A stretch of DNA of 23,686 nt from Avelusimicrobium sp963660385 (lineage in GTDB: Bacteria > Elusimicrobiota > Elusimicrobia > Elusimicrobiales > Elusimicrobiaceae): the NCBI GenBank assembly GCA_963660385.1, contig CAVKWQ010000022.1:1-23686 (forward strand), read 5' to 3'. The notes under the pieces were generated by a model. That model saw only the letters and a program-made list of their open reading frames with translations, was not told where the DNA came from and made no database searches. Positions 14,577 to 23,661 of this stretch are shown here, in pieces. Position numbers and translations under genes: made by a program. Every line of letters starts with the position of its first letter. Position 1 is the stretch's first letter.

Positions 14577-16507
14577 TGAAGAATAATAAACGTCCGAACA
14601 GCCGCCGGATTGTATCCGTCGGGCAAATTGTAGGCTGGTTGGCTATTTTTGCGCTGGCCGTGTTGCTTTTTAATAAACAAGGCCCCAAACAAGCGGAATT
14701 AGACTATTCCGACTTTAAAAACAAAGTAGCCGCGGCCGAAGTGTCGGACTTGACGGTGTCCCCGGGGGTTATTTCCGGGATGTACAAAAACCAGGACGGC
14801 CAATTTGCGCCCTTCAAAACCGTGCGTATGGAAGACCCGGACCTGGTAAACCAATTATCCGCCGCCAAAATTAAATACAAAGCCGAAAAGGACAACAGTT
14901 GGCTGGGCAATATTCTGTTCAACGTGTTGTGGATTGTGCTGTTAATCGGCTTGTGGTGGTTTATTTTTCTCCGCCCGCAAAGAAGCGACGGAAAAAGCGC
15001 GCTTAACTTTGCGCGCTCCAAAGCCAAAATGCAGGACCCTTCCCAGCAGACTGTAACCTTTAAAGATGTAGCCGGATGCGACGAAGCCAAGGAAGAGTTG
15101 GAAGACGTTATCAAATTCTTAAAGAACCCCAAAAAGTTCCAGCGCTTGGGTGGTAAACTGCCCAAGGGCGTACTTTTGTACGGGGCGCCCGGTACGGGCA
15201 AAACCCTGCTGGCCAAGGCCGTAGCGGGCGAAGCGGGCGTGGCGTTCTTTTCCGCTTCCGCTTCGGAATTTGTGGAAATGTTCGTCGGCGTGGGCGCGGC
15301 GCGCGTGCGCGATTTGTTTGACCAAGCCAAAAAGAACTCTCCCGCCATTATTTTTATTGACGAATTGGACGCCGTTGGCCGCCGCCGCTTTGCCGGTATT
15401 GGGGGCGGACACGACGAACGCGAACAAACCTTAAACCAACTGTTAATTGAACTGGACGGTTTTGAAAGCAAACAAGGCATTATTTTAATGGCTTCCACCA
15501 ACCGCCCGGACGTATTGGACCCGGCGTTAATCCGCCCCGGTCGTTTTGACAGACATATTTCCGTCCCCGCGCCGGATTTAAAGGGCCGCGAGGAAATCTT
15601 AAAAGTCCACGCCAAAAAAGTAAAATTGGGCGCGGATGTGGATTTGAAGGTAGTTGCCAAGGGTACGCCCGGCTTTGTGGGGGCGGATTTGGCTAACGTC
15701 ATTAACGAGGCCGCCATTTTGGCCGCCCGCGCGGACGAAGAAGCCGTAACCGCCGCCGATATGGACGAAGCCATTGAACGCGTGATTGCGGGCCCGCAAA
15801 AAAAGAGCCGTATTATCTCCAAGCACGAACAGCGCGTTATTGCCGCGCACGAGTGCGGGCACACCATTGTGGCGCGCCTGACAAACCACTCGGACCCTGT
15901 GCATAAGGTTACCATTATTCCCCGCGGACAAGCCTTGGGTTACACCTTGCAACTGCCGCTGGAAGATAAATTTTTAACCAGTAAGTCCGAACTGTTGGAC
16001 AAACTGTGCATCTTGCTGGCCGGACGCGCCGCCGAAGAAATTGTATTTGGCGAAATCACTTCCGGCGCCAGCGATGACCTCAACAAAACAATGGCTTATG
16101 CCCGCAAAATGGTGGTGGAATTGGGAATGAGCGAAAAACTGGGGCCGATTGCCTTGCCTAACGGCGACGACGGCGAAGTGTTCTTGGGCCGCGACCTTTC
16201 GCGCCACAAAACCTACTCCGAAGAACTCGCCCGCACCATTGATGAGGAAATACTGACTTTGATTAAATCGTCCTATGCCCGCGCGAAAGAGATAATCTCT
16301 TCCCACCGCGTGGCATTTGATAAATTGGTAGAAACCCTGCTTGCCAAAGAAGTGGTGGACGCCAAGGAAATTGACGAAATTTTGGGCTTGAAACCCGTCG
16401 CGAAGGAGGATGCTTCGCCCAAGCCCGCAGAGCAAGAACCCGTAAAAGAGGAACCGAAGGCGCCGAAAGCCGAAAAGCCGGAGGCTAAACAGGCGGAACT
16501 CTTTTAA
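14576..16507 (+). CDS. ftsH: ATP-dependent zinc metalloprotease FtsH
   Basis: This 643-residue AAA+ protease at the inner membrane degrades misassembled membrane proteins and selected regulators. Two membrane helices (about 14-32 and 111-132) flank a short periplasmic domain. Walker A is GAPGTGKT (203-210), Walker B is IIFIDEL (258-264), the pore loop is in EMFVGVGA (234-241), and the arginine-finger region is RPGRFDR (320-326). The zinc site is HECGH (425-429), with the downstream Asp in SGASDDL. The usual family motif is HEAGH; Cys in place of Ala is a tolerated x position. The last 40 residues are a Lys-, Glu-, Pro- and Ala-rich tail. The start overlaps the hpt stop by one base, so translation is probably coupled. 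Confidence 0.98.
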   Translation: MKNNKRPNSRRIVSVGQIVGWLAIFALAVLLFNKQGPKQAELDYSDFKNKVAAAEVSDLTVSPGVISGMYKNQDGQFAPFKTVRMEDPDLVNQLSAAKIKYKAEKDNSWLGNILFNVLWIVLLIGLWWFIFLRPQRSDGKSALNFARSKAKMQDPSQQTVTFKDVAGCDEAKEELEDVIKFLKNPKKFQRLGGKLPKGVLLYGAPGTGKTLLAKAVAGEAGVAFFSASASEFVEMFVGVGAARVRDLFDQAKKNSPAIIFIDELDAVGRRRFAGIGGGHDEREQTLNQLLIELDGFESKQGIILMASTNRPDVLDPALIRPGRFDRHISVPAPDLKGREEILKVHAKKVKLGADVDLKVVAKGTPGFVGADLANVINEAAILAARADEEAVTAADMDEAIERVIAGPQKKSRIISKHEQRVIAAHECGHTIVARLTNHSDPVHKVTIIPRGQALGYTLQLPLEDKFLTSKSELLDKLCILLAGRAAEEIVFGEITSGASDDLNKTMAYARKMVVELGMSEKLGPIALPNGDDGEVFLGRDLSRHKTYSEELARTIDEEILTLIKSSYARAKEIISSHRVAFDKLVETLLAKEVVDAKEIDEILGLKPVAKEDASPKPAEQEPVKEEPKAPKAEKPEAKQAELF

Positions 16508-16580
16508 GGCGTTTAAACTTTGGGACGGGACTAACCGCGCCGGGGCCGCTTTGCGCCCGCCGGTGCAAAAGGAAGTGTGT

Positions 16581-17933
16581 ATGGGAAAGTATTTTGGAAC
16601 CGACGGGGTCCGCGCCGTAGCAGGACAGTTCCCGTTGGTGGATGATTTCATCCAAAAATTGGGCTATGCCGCCTTGCGTGAATTGCAAGAATACGCCAAG
16701 GCCGAGCATTTAAAGCCCCAAGTAATTATCGCGCAGGACTCCCGCGCCAGCGGCCCGGCTATTTTGGCTTCGCTGGAAAAGGGTATCCGCGCCAGCGGGG
16801 CGGACGTCATCAGCGTAGGCATTGCCCCGACGCCTTGTGTGGCGTACCTCGTTAAAAAGACGGGCAGTTTGTGCGGCGTGGTTATTTCCGCCAGCCACAA
16901 CCCGGCTGAATTTAACGGCATTAAATTTTTTACCAACCACGGCACGAAACTCCCCGAAGAGTTGGAAAACTCCATTGAAGCCGAAATTGAATCTTTAAAG
17001 GAAATTCCGGCCCCCAAAGGCGCCCTTAAAGAAGATTTATCCTTGGTTAAAGAATACGAAAAATTTTTGATGTCCACGGTGGACGGCTCTTTATTAAAGG
17101 GCACCAAAGTTGTCTTAGACTGCGCCAACGGCGCCAGTTCCAAGGTGGCCGTAAATGTGTTTGCGGGGCTCGGTATGGAGGTGGTAGTAACCGCCGCCAA
17201 GCCGGACGGTACCAACATTAATAAAAATGTCGGTGCGCTCCACACGCAGTTTATGCAGGATCTTACCAAAAAGGAAGGTGCGTTTGTCGGGTTTAGTTTT
17301 GACGGCGACGCCGACCGCGTGATTGCATCCGACGAAAAGGGCCGACAGTTGGACGGGGATAACATTATCGCCGCTTCCGCGCTGTGCCTGAAAAAGGAAG
17401 GCCGCTTAAATAACAATAAAGCCGTTTTAACCATTATGGCCAATTTGGGCTGTATTAATTATTTAAAGGAAAACGGCGTAGAAGTGGAACTAACCACAGT
17501 AGGGGATAAATATGTCTCCGAAGCGTTGGAAAAGGACAACTTGTCCGTGGGGGGCGAAACCTCCGGGCATATCATCTTCCGCCACTTTGCCAACACGGGC
17601 GACGGCATTTTGTCCGCTCTTCAATTTTTACAATTTGTCAAAAAATCGGGTAAACCCGTCAGTTGGTTTGCCGACCAATGGTCCAAATACCCCAGCCAAT
17701 TAACGGCTGTGCCGGTAACGTCTAAACCGCCGCTTGATTCCTTGCCCGGCTTTTTGCCCGGCGTGGCCGAAATTGAAAAAACGATGAACGGCCAAGGCCG
17801 TGTAATCGTGCGGTACAGCGGAACGGAACCCAAACTGCGCATTTTGGTAGAAGGAAAGGATATGTCCGCCGTCAGCCGCGTAATGAAAGAGGTGGAAGCC
17901 CTTTATAAGCAAAAAACGGAGGCGTGCAAATGA
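16581..17933 (+). CDS. glmM: Phosphoglucosamine mutase
   Basis: The 450-residue enzyme converts glucosamine-6-phosphate to glucosamine-1-phosphate, the second step to UDP-GlcNAc for peptidoglycan. The phosphoserine loop is VISASHNP (101-108, catalytic S105), the metal loop is DGDADR (241-246), and the phosphate-binding end has RYSGTEPKLRILVEG. I chose ATG 16581 because MGKYFGTDGVR is the family start and AAGGAAG lies just upstream; an upstream in-frame start has no support. A 73-nt gap after ftsH holds a hairpin (16537-16543 with 16560-16566) immediately before that ribosome site, without a T-run, so it is not a terminator. The stop overlaps pdxJ as ATGA. Confidence 0.97.
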   Translation: MGKYFGTDGVRAVAGQFPLVDDFIQKLGYAALRELQEYAKAEHLKPQVIIAQDSRASGPAILASLEKGIRASGADVISVGIAPTPCVAYLVKKTGSLCGVVISASHNPAEFNGIKFFTNHGTKLPEELENSIEAEIESLKEIPAPKGALKEDLSLVKEYEKFLMSTVDGSLLKGTKVVLDCANGASSKVAVNVFAGLGMEVVVTAAKPDGTNINKNVGALHTQFMQDLTKKEGAFVGFSFDGDADRVIASDEKGRQLDGDNIIAASALCLKKEGRLNNNKAVLTIMANLGCINYLKENGVEVELTTVGDKYVSEALEKDNLSVGGETSGHIIFRHFANTGDGILSALQFLQFVKKSGKPVSWFADQWSKYPSQLTAVPVTSKPPLDSLPGFLPGVAEIEKTMNGQGRVIVRYSGTEPKLRILVEGKDMSAVSRVMKEVEALYKQKTEACK

Positions 17934-18646
17934 GTTTAAAATTAGGTGTAAATATTGACCATATCGCCACCTTGCGCCAGGCCCGCCGCGCCGCGTGGCC
18001 GGACCCGGTGGACGCCGCCGCCGTATGCTTGGAAACGGGGGCCGATTTTATCGTGGTGCATTTGCGCAAAGACGAACGCCACATTAACGAGAAAGACATT
18101 GCCCGTCTGTGCAAAACCTTCCCGGGCAAAATCCATTTGGAGTGCTCCTATACGCCGGAACTGGAAAAGGCGGCGTTAAAATATAAACCGTATTCCGTGT
18201 GTATCGTGCCGGAAGAACCGGGCGAAGTAACCACCACGGGCGGCTTGAAATTTACTCCGCAGGTAGAAAAGCGCTTGCTGGAAATGATTGAACGGCTGCA
18301 TAAAAAGGGCATTTTGGTAAGCCTTTTTGTCAGCCCGGATGCCGCTTCTATCCGCACCGCGGCCAAACTGGGCGCGGACATTGTGGAACTGTGCACCCGC
18401 GATTACAGCGAAGCCACTACTGCCAAACAAACGCAAAAATTATTGCAAGATTTAGCCCTTTCCACCTTGCTTGCCAAGGAATTAGGGCTGGAAGTCCACG
18501 CCGGGCACGGGTTGGATTACCACAACGTGCTGGCGGTAGCCGATATTGGCGGGATGTCTTGTATGAACATTGGGTTTTCCATTGTTACGCGCTCCGTGTT
18601 TGCGGGTTTGCCCGCCGCGGTGAGCGAGATGAAGGAACTTTTATAG
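17930..18646 (+). CDS. pdxJ: Pyridoxine 5'-phosphate synthase
   Basis: The 238-residue TIM-barrel enzyme condenses 3-amino-2-oxopropyl phosphate with deoxyxylulose 5-phosphate to make pyridoxine 5'-phosphate (vitamin B6). The start LKLGVNIDHIATLRQAR, the VHLRKDERHI segment and the C-terminal GHGLDYHN are typical. The ATG at 17930 overlaps the glmM stop (ATGA) and has CGGAGG 7-8 nt upstream; a GTG two codons earlier is less likely. PdxJ marks the DXP-dependent B6 route. In many bacteria pdxJ is next to acpS; here glmS has come between them. Confidence 0.97.
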   Translation: MSLKLGVNIDHIATLRQARRAAWPDPVDAAAVCLETGADFIVVHLRKDERHINEKDIARLCKTFPGKIHLECSYTPELEKAALKYKPYSVCIVPEEPGEVTTTGGLKFTPQVEKRLLEMIERLHKKGILVSLFVSPDAASIRTAAKLGADIVELCTRDYSEATTAKQTQKLLQDLALSTLLAKELGLEVHAGHGLDYHNVLAVADIGGMSCMNIGFSIVTRSVFAGLPAAVSEMKELL

Positions 18647-18655
18647 GAGCGTATT

Positions 18656-20497
18656 ATGTGCGGAATTATCGGCTATGTAGGGAATAACAACTGCGTCCCC
18701 TACATTATTGACGGTTTGAAAAAATTGGAATACCGCGGATACGACTCCGCCGGGTTGGCCGTATTGCAAAACGGCAATTTGGTTACGGTTCGCGCCGTAG
18801 GCAAAGTGGCGGAACTGGAAAAAGCCACCCTGCTTGCCAACCCCAAGGGTACCACGGGTATCGGCCACACGCGTTGGGCCACCCACGGCAAACCCAGCGA
18901 GGAAAACTCCCACCCGCATACCGACTGCACGGGCGATATCGTCGTAGTGCATAACGGGATTATTGAAAACTATTTAACCTTGCGCGCCAAATTGGAAGCG
19001 CGCGGCCACCGCTTTAAAAGTGAAACGGATACCGAAGTAATTGCCCATTTAATTGAAGAAAACCTGCTTCACGTCCGGGCGTCTAACGACCAGGACCGTT
19101 TATTAAAGGCTGTCCAAAAAACCAATAAAGAAATTTCCGGCGCATACGCTTATGGTGTTTTGTGGGCGCGCACGCCGGGGCTTTTGATTGGCGTTAAAAA
19201 GCAGAGCCCGATGGTGGTGGGCGTAGGCAAGAACGAAAACTTTTTAGCCTCCGACGTTCCCGCTTTCTTAAAGCACACCAATAAAGTGCTGTTTTTGGAA
19301 GAAGGCGACGTGGCCGTCCTGCACGTGGATGGCGTAACGGTGCTGGATAAAGACGGTAAAGAGAAAAAGATTAAACCCGTTAAAATTTCGTGGGACCAAA
19401 AGACCGCCGAAAAGGGCGGCTATGCCCACTTTATGTTAAAGGAAATTTACGACCAGCCCCAAGCCATTGAAGATACCCTGCGCACCGCGCGCACGGACTT
19501 CGGCAAAATTTTAGGCTTGGATACCGAGGGCATCCGCCAACTGCGCAATATCCATATTATTGCGTGCGGTACGGCATACCACGCGGGCTTGGTTGGCAAA
19601 TACTATATTGAACAGTTGGCCGGAATCCCGGTAAGCGTGGACCTGGCGAGCGAATACAAATACCGCACTGTGCCGCAACTGCCGCATACGCTGGCGATTG
19701 CTATCAGCCAATCGGGCGAAACCGCCGACACCATTGGCGCCATTAAAAAGGCCAAGGAGTTGGGGTTCCGCACGCTGGCGATTTGCAATGTGCTGGGCTC
19801 GTCGCTCACGCGCACTTGCGACAGTACCTTCTTTACCCATTGCGGGCCGGAAATCAGCGTGGCCTCCACCAAAGCCTTTACCAGCCAAATTACGTCTATG
19901 TATGCGCTGGCGGCGTTCTTGGGTCAGGCCAACGGTAATTTAAGCCCGGCTACCTTTGAAAAATTATATAAGGAACTTTTAGCGCTTTCCAAAGCGATGA
20001 GCGAAGCCGTTAAATTGGAGTACGACGTGCGCCATTTAACACGCAAAATTTACAAGGCGGACCGTTTTATATTTTTGGGCCGCAACGTAAACTTTCCGAT
20101 TGCGCTGGAAGGGGCACTTAAATTAAAAGAAGTTTCTTACCGCAGTGCGGAAGGTTTTGCGGCGGGCGAAATTAAACACGGGCCGATATCTATTATTGAT
20201 AAAGGCACGCCCGTAATTGTGATAATGCCGCACGATGCGTTGTTTGAAAAAATGCTTTCCGCCTGCCAAGAGTGCCGCGCGCGCGGGGCTTTTGTGGTGG
20301 CGGTAACTACCAAGGCCGGGGCTAAACTGGCCACGGACGTGGCGGACAAGGTGTTTATCGTGCCGCAAACAAATGAATTTTTACAGCCGGTGGTGGACGT
20401 GGTCCCGCTCCAATTTTTGGCGTATTGGATTGCCAAACGCTTGGGGTGCGATATTGACCAGCCGCGCAACTTGGCTAAAAGCGTAACGGTGGAATAA
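18656..20497 (+). CDS. glmS: Glutamine--fructose-6-phosphate aminotransferase (isomerizing)
   Basis: The 613-residue enzyme makes glucosamine-6-phosphate from fructose-6-phosphate and glutamine, the entry step to amino sugars. C2 is the N-terminal nucleophile of the glutaminase domain, with EYRGYDSAG and HTRWATHGKPSEENSHPH after it. Two SIS sugar-isomerase domains follow (AISQSGETADT and the GRNVNFPIALEGALKLKE region), and the end is the canonical LAKSVTVE. AGGAG precedes the ATG. The gap to pdxJ is only 9 nt, so no glmS ribozyme can fit. The stop overlaps acpS by one base (TAATG). Together with glmM it supplies UDP-GlcNAc precursor. Confidence 0.98.
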   Translation: MCGIIGYVGNNNCVPYIIDGLKKLEYRGYDSAGLAVLQNGNLVTVRAVGKVAELEKATLLANPKGTTGIGHTRWATHGKPSEENSHPHTDCTGDIVVVHNGIIENYLTLRAKLEARGHRFKSETDTEVIAHLIEENLLHVRASNDQDRLLKAVQKTNKEISGAYAYGVLWARTPGLLIGVKKQSPMVVGVGKNENFLASDVPAFLKHTNKVLFLEEGDVAVLHVDGVTVLDKDGKEKKIKPVKISWDQKTAEKGGYAHFMLKEIYDQPQAIEDTLRTARTDFGKILGLDTEGIRQLRNIHIIACGTAYHAGLVGKYYIEQLAGIPVSVDLASEYKYRTVPQLPHTLAIAISQSGETADTIGAIKKAKELGFRTLAICNVLGSSLTRTCDSTFFTHCGPEISVASTKAFTSQITSMYALAAFLGQANGNLSPATFEKLYKELLALSKAMSEAVKLEYDVRHLTRKIYKADRFIFLGRNVNFPIALEGALKLKEVSYRSAEGFAAGEIKHGPISIIDKGTPVIVIMPHDALFEKMLSACQECRARGAFVVAVTTKAGAKLATDVADKVFIVPQTNEFLQPVVDVVPLQFLAYWIAKRLGCDIDQPRNLAKSVTVE

Positions 20498-20844
20498 TGC
20501 AGGTAATTGGCCTGGGCACGGATATCGTAGAAGTAAAACGGATAGAAGCCTTGGTCCAAAAGCCGGGCGCCTTATCCCGCCTGTTTACGCAGGAAGAGAT
20601 TCAATATTCTTTGGCGCGCAAAAACAAGTACGAGCATTTAGCCGTGCGTTTTGCCGCCAAAGAAGCCGTTTTTAAGGCGCTGCCGTTTGCGGAAATTGCG
20701 TTTAAAAATATCCAAGTAACCAATTTGGAAAACGGCCGCCCGCAGGTAACGGTAGCGGACGAACGCGCCAAAGATTTAATTATTTTGATTTCGCTCTCGC
20801 ATACCAAGGAGTATGCCGTAGCAACGGCGGTGGTGCAAAAATGA
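20497..20844 (+). CDS. acpS: Holo-[acyl-carrier-protein] synthase
   Basis: The 115-residue phosphopantetheinyl transferase moves the CoA arm onto acyl carrier protein for lipid synthesis. GLGTDIVEVKRI (5-16) contributes the metal-binding D9, and RFAAKEAVFKAL (51-62) contributes E56. Length and order are typical of the trimeric AcpS type. It overlaps glmS by one base and nnrD by four (ATGA), so it sits in a translationally coupled run. Confidence 0.95.
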   Translation: MQVIGLGTDIVEVKRIEALVQKPGALSRLFTQEEIQYSLARKNKYEHLAVRFAAKEAVFKALPFAEIAFKNIQVTNLENGRPQVTVADERAKDLIILISLSHTKEYAVATAVVQK

Positions 20845-21731
20845 ATTTACTTACGCCCGAAATAGTCCGCTCTTGGCTGCCCATCCGGCCCCAAAATGCT
20901 AACAAAGGCACCTTTGGCCGGGTGTTGGTGGTGGCAGGTTCCCGCACGATGTGCGGCGCGGGCTATTTGTGCGCCAAAAGTGCGCTTTTGGCAGGGGCGG
21001 GGCTTGTGTTTTGGGCGCTTCCCCAAAGTATGCAGCCCGCTTTTGCGGCCGCTCTGCCGGAAGTAATTACGCTCCCAATGCCGGAAACGGAAGAGGGAGA
21101 ATTGTCCGGCGACGCTCTTTATGAACTGACAGATTTTATAGTTGGTAAAAAGCCGTCCTTGGCGGTAGTGGGGCCGGGGATGGGCAACAGCCCACTGTTA
21201 ATTCCGTTTTTGCAGGCTTGGAATTTGCCTTTGGTAGCCGATGCCGATGCTTTAAATGCCCTATCCAAAGAGCCGAATTGGCCCATTTGGTGGCCCAAAA
21301 ACCGCCCCTGTATTTTTACGCCGCACCCCGGCGAAATGGCGCGCTTGTTGCACACGCAAATAGCCGCCACGGCGCAGGAACGCGTTAAACAGGTGGAAGC
21401 GTTACAGCAAAAAACGGGCAATGTGTGCTTGTTAAAAGGAGCAAACACCTTGGTAAGCGGCCCCGAAAAAACCTATCAAAACACTACGGGCGGCCCGGCG
21501 TTAGCCAAAGCGGGCTCGGGCGATGTGTTATCCGGCGTGATAGTCGGGTTGTGGGCCCAGGTGGGAACGCAAACAGATTTTGCCGCCAGCGCTTTAAAGA
21601 GCGCCTGCTGTGGCGTATATTTGCACGGACTAGCCGGGAATTTAGCCGCGCGCAAGCGGTCTGATTATGGTGTTTTGGCAAGTGATACGGCTTCGTGTGT
21701 GCCGGAAGCAATTTGTGAACTTTTAAAATAA
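20841..21731 (+). CDS. nnrD: ADP-dependent NAD(P)H-hydrate dehydratase
   Basis: The 296-residue protein is a ribokinase-fold (YjeF C-terminal, CARKD) enzyme that repairs hydrated NADH and NADPH, using ADP. The N-terminal GTFGRVLVVAGS, the middle TPHPGEMARLL and the C-terminal AKAGSGDVLSGVIVGL, which carries the phosphate-binding glycine loop and the catalytic Asp, are diagnostic. The NnrE epimerase half that is fused to it in E. coli is absent, so the epimerase, if present, is encoded elsewhere. The acpS-yjeF neighbourhood is common in bacteria. The start overlaps acpS by ATGA. Confidence 0.92.
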   Translation: MNLLTPEIVRSWLPIRPQNANKGTFGRVLVVAGSRTMCGAGYLCAKSALLAGAGLVFWALPQSMQPAFAAALPEVITLPMPETEEGELSGDALYELTDFIVGKKPSLAVVGPGMGNSPLLIPFLQAWNLPLVADADALNALSKEPNWPIWWPKNRPCIFTPHPGEMARLLHTQIAATAQERVKQVEALQQKTGNVCLLKGANTLVSGPEKTYQNTTGGPALAKAGSGDVLSGVIVGLWAQVGTQTDFAASALKSACCGVYLHGLAGNLAARKRSDYGVLASDTASCVPEAICELLK

Positions 21732-21740
21732 GGAGGACGT

Positions 21741-22640
21741 ATGAGTCCCGTCTTAACTGTTATTGTAAGTATTGTCGGTGTATTGGCGCTCTTGGCGTTG
21801 TTTACCGTTTGGTTCTGCGTACATTGCGCCAAAAAAGTCTTGCACCCCACGTCCAAGCGCAAACCGTTGGATGCGTGGCCGGACCAGTTTGGTCTGCCAT
21901 ATGAAAATGTTTATTTCAAAACCGAGGACAAGGTGCAACTGCGCGGATGGTTTATCCCAAGTGCGGAATACTCCAATAAAACCATTATTTTAATGCACGG
22001 CTGGGGGATGAACCGCGCCGATATTTTAAAGAATACTTATTTCCTGCGCGATTTGGGTTTCAACTTGTTTTATTTTGATTTCCGCGCGCTGGGCGAAAGC
22101 GGCGGCAAGACGAGTTCTATCGGCTATTTGGAAATTAAAGACGCCGCGGCGGCTATCCGCTTTTTAAAGGAAACGCGCCCGCAATTTAGCGAAAAAATCG
22201 GCCTCTACGGCCTTTCTATGGGCGGTATGGTGGCCATTTGCGAGGCCGCCCGCAACCCCGAAGTAGCGTGCGTGGTGGCGGAAGCGTCTTATTATTCGTT
22301 CCGCCGGGTAGTGTCCCGCTGGGCGTGGGTGCACAACAAGGTGCCCTATTTCCCGCTTATTCCCATTATCTTGCACTATATCCGCAAGAATTTGGGCGTA
22401 AACCCGGAGCGGTACAGCCCCAAATATAATATCCCCAAAATTGCGCCGCGCCCAGTGTTTATCATCCACGGACGGTATGACAATTTGGTCCCGGCCGCGC
22501 AGGCAAAAATGCTGTTTAAAAAGGCGGGCGACCCCAAGGAAATTTGGCTCGTGCCCGGTGCGCGCCACAACAAATGCGCCGAGGTCGGCGGGTTTGAATA
22601 CAAACAACGCTTGGCCGATTTTTTCCGCCAGCATTTATAA
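21741..22640 (+). CDS. Membrane-anchored alpha/beta hydrolase
   Basis: The 299-residue protein has an N-terminal membrane helix (about 4-28) and then an alpha/beta hydrolase domain. HGWGM (86-90) forms the oxyanion region, GLSMGG (157-162) contains nucleophile S159, HGRYDNLVP (243-251) gives D247, and GARHN (273-277) gives H276, so the triad is complete. It resembles YqkD/BAAT-type esterases, but the substrate is unknown. A perfect ribosome site AAGGAGG (21730-21736) precedes the ATG, only 9 nt after nnrD. It is the last gene of the operon before a weak hairpin. Confidence 0.88.
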   Translation: MSPVLTVIVSIVGVLALLALFTVWFCVHCAKKVLHPTSKRKPLDAWPDQFGLPYENVYFKTEDKVQLRGWFIPSAEYSNKTIILMHGWGMNRADILKNTYFLRDLGFNLFYFDFRALGESGGKTSSIGYLEIKDAAAAIRFLKETRPQFSEKIGLYGLSMGGMVAICEAARNPEVACVVAEASYYSFRRVVSRWAWVHNKVPYFPLIPIILHYIRKNLGVNPERYSPKYNIPKIAPRPVFIIHGRYDNLVPAAQAKMLFKKAGDPKEIWLVPGARHNKCAEVGGFEYKQRLADFFRQHL

Positions 22641-22646
22641 TTTTAC

Positions 22647-22670
22647 ACCCGCCTTTTGGCGGGTATCTTT
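22647..22670 (+). terminator. Weak terminator-like hairpin after the hydrolase gene
   Basis: ACCCGCC (22647-22653) pairs with GGCGGGT (22658-22664) around TTTT, followed by ATCTTTTG rather than a clean T-run. It probably attenuates transcription into gph and does not end it completely. Confidence 0.5.
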
Positions 22671-22684
22671 TGTAAGGAGCAGAT

Positions 22685-23335
22685 ATGAAGCAGTTGGTAA
22701 TTTTTGATTTGGACGGTACCCTTTTAAATACGATTGCGGACCTGGCGGCGGCGGCCAATCACGCCTTGGAAGCGTTGGGCCTTCCGGTGCGTTCGCAAGC
22801 GGAGTGCCAAAGTTTTGTAGGCAACGGCGTGGGCAAATTGTTGGAGCGCGCCCTGCCGGAGGGGAAAAAAACGCCGGAGTATATGGCTAAAATCCGCCCG
22901 GCTTTTTTTGAATATTACGATAAACACTTGGCCGATGCTACACTACCTTATACGGGTATGGTGCAGTTGCTGGTTCAGTTGCAAAAGCGCGGTGTTAAAC
23001 TGGCGGTCGCCTCCAACAAATACCAAAGTGCTACGGAGCGCTTGGTAAAGCATTTCTTCCCGGATATTCATTTTACGGCGGTGCTGGGCCAACGCGAGGG
23101 AATCCCCGTAAAGCCGGACCCGACGATTGTAAACGATATTTTGTTTGCGGCGGGTTGCGCGCGCGAAGACGTGCTGTATGTGGGCGATTCGGACGTGGAT
23201 ATGCAGACGGCCAAAAACGCCGGGGTGCGCGTATGCGGCGTGCTGTGGGGCTTCCGCACACGCGAGGTATTGGCTGAATACCAGCCGGATTATTTAACCG
23301 CCACGCCCAACGAAATTTTGGATATGGTGATGTAG
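22685..23335 (+). CDS. gph: HAD-family phosphoglycolate phosphatase
   Basis: The 216-residue phosphatase belongs to HAD subfamily IA with the Gph cap. Motif I is DLDGTLLNT (D8 and D10 as nucleophile and acid), motif II is AVASNK, motif III is in KPDPTIV, and motif IV is VGDSDVDM. Gph removes 2-phosphoglycolate, formed when oxidative DNA damage is repaired, but related HAD enzymes such as PpaX pyrophosphatase look alike, so the exact substrate is less certain. The start has AAGGAGC 6-7 nt upstream, and a strong terminator follows. Confidence 0.85.
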   Translation: MKQLVIFDLDGTLLNTIADLAAAANHALEALGLPVRSQAECQSFVGNGVGKLLERALPEGKKTPEYMAKIRPAFFEYYDKHLADATLPYTGMVQLLVQLQKRGVKLAVASNKYQSATERLVKHFFPDIHFTAVLGQREGIPVKPDPTIVNDILFAAGCAREDVLYVGDSDVDMQTAKNAGVRVCGVLWGFRTREVLAEYQPDYLTATPNEILDMVM

Positions 23336-23360
23336 TCCTTTATTTTTACACGGTAATAAA

Positions 23361-23394
23361 AAACTCCGCAGGCAATTTGTCTGCGGAGTTTTTT
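23361..23394 (+). terminator. Rho-independent terminator of gph
   Basis: AAACTCCGCAG (23361-23371) pairs perfectly with CTGCGGAGTTT (23381-23391) around a 9-nt loop, with a T-run to 23394. The A-rich left flank would also let it act on the minus strand. Confidence 0.9.
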
Positions 23395-23470
23395 GTGGCC
23401 TATTTTTGGCGTGCTTCCCTAACAGATAACGGCTTTTGTTTGTTACTTTTTGTTGTCATAAAAAAAGGAA

Positions 23471-23591
23471 GTCATCCTGAATTTATTTTAGGATCTACCG
23501 CACGGGTTGTTGTTTGTTGCTGTTGAACCTTAACGGCAACTAACCAAGATGCAGATTCTGAAAACCCTGCGGGCCGCCAGTTCAGGACGAC
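23471..23591. repeat. Palindromic repeat copy A
   Basis: The 121-bp unit starts GTCATCCTGAA and ends TTCAGGACGAC, an inverted pair with one mismatch. It contains a short hairpin (CCTGAA with TTTAGG), a GATCT/AGAT pair, and a right hairpin carrying CCCTGCGGGCCGCCA, the same 15 bases as in the pilin leader copy. It also contains CCGCACGG. No gene overlaps it. Confidence 0.75.
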
Positions 23592-23616
23592 GGGCCTTGT
23601 TTTATTATTTTTCGTT

Positions 23617-23644
23617 GTCATCCCGGAGTGCTTTTATCCGGGAT
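23617..23644. repeat. Palindromic repeat copy B (left arm)
   Basis: GTCAT is followed by a perfect 8-bp hairpin, ATCCCGGA (23620-23627) with TCCGGGAT (23637-23644), around the 9-nt loop GTGCTTTTA. The arm matches the left arm of the pilin copy in layout and loop length. Only the left arm is clear here. Confidence 0.7.
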
Positions 23645-23661
23645 CTGTCGTTATTATTGTT

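Noticed and set aside
14704..15915. A 403-codon open frame on the minus strand inside ftsH
   Set aside because: It is fully opposite a conserved gene, has a Ser-, Lys- and Pro-rich composition typical of an antisense shadow in GC-rich DNA, and has no ribosome site or recognisable motif.
16537..16566. Terminator between ftsH and glmM
   Set aside because: The stem has a 16-nt loop and no T-run. It stands just before the glmM ribosome site and would not end transcription.
18647..18655. glmS ribozyme upstream of glmS
   Set aside because: Only 9 nt separate pdxJ from glmS, far too little for the ribozyme.
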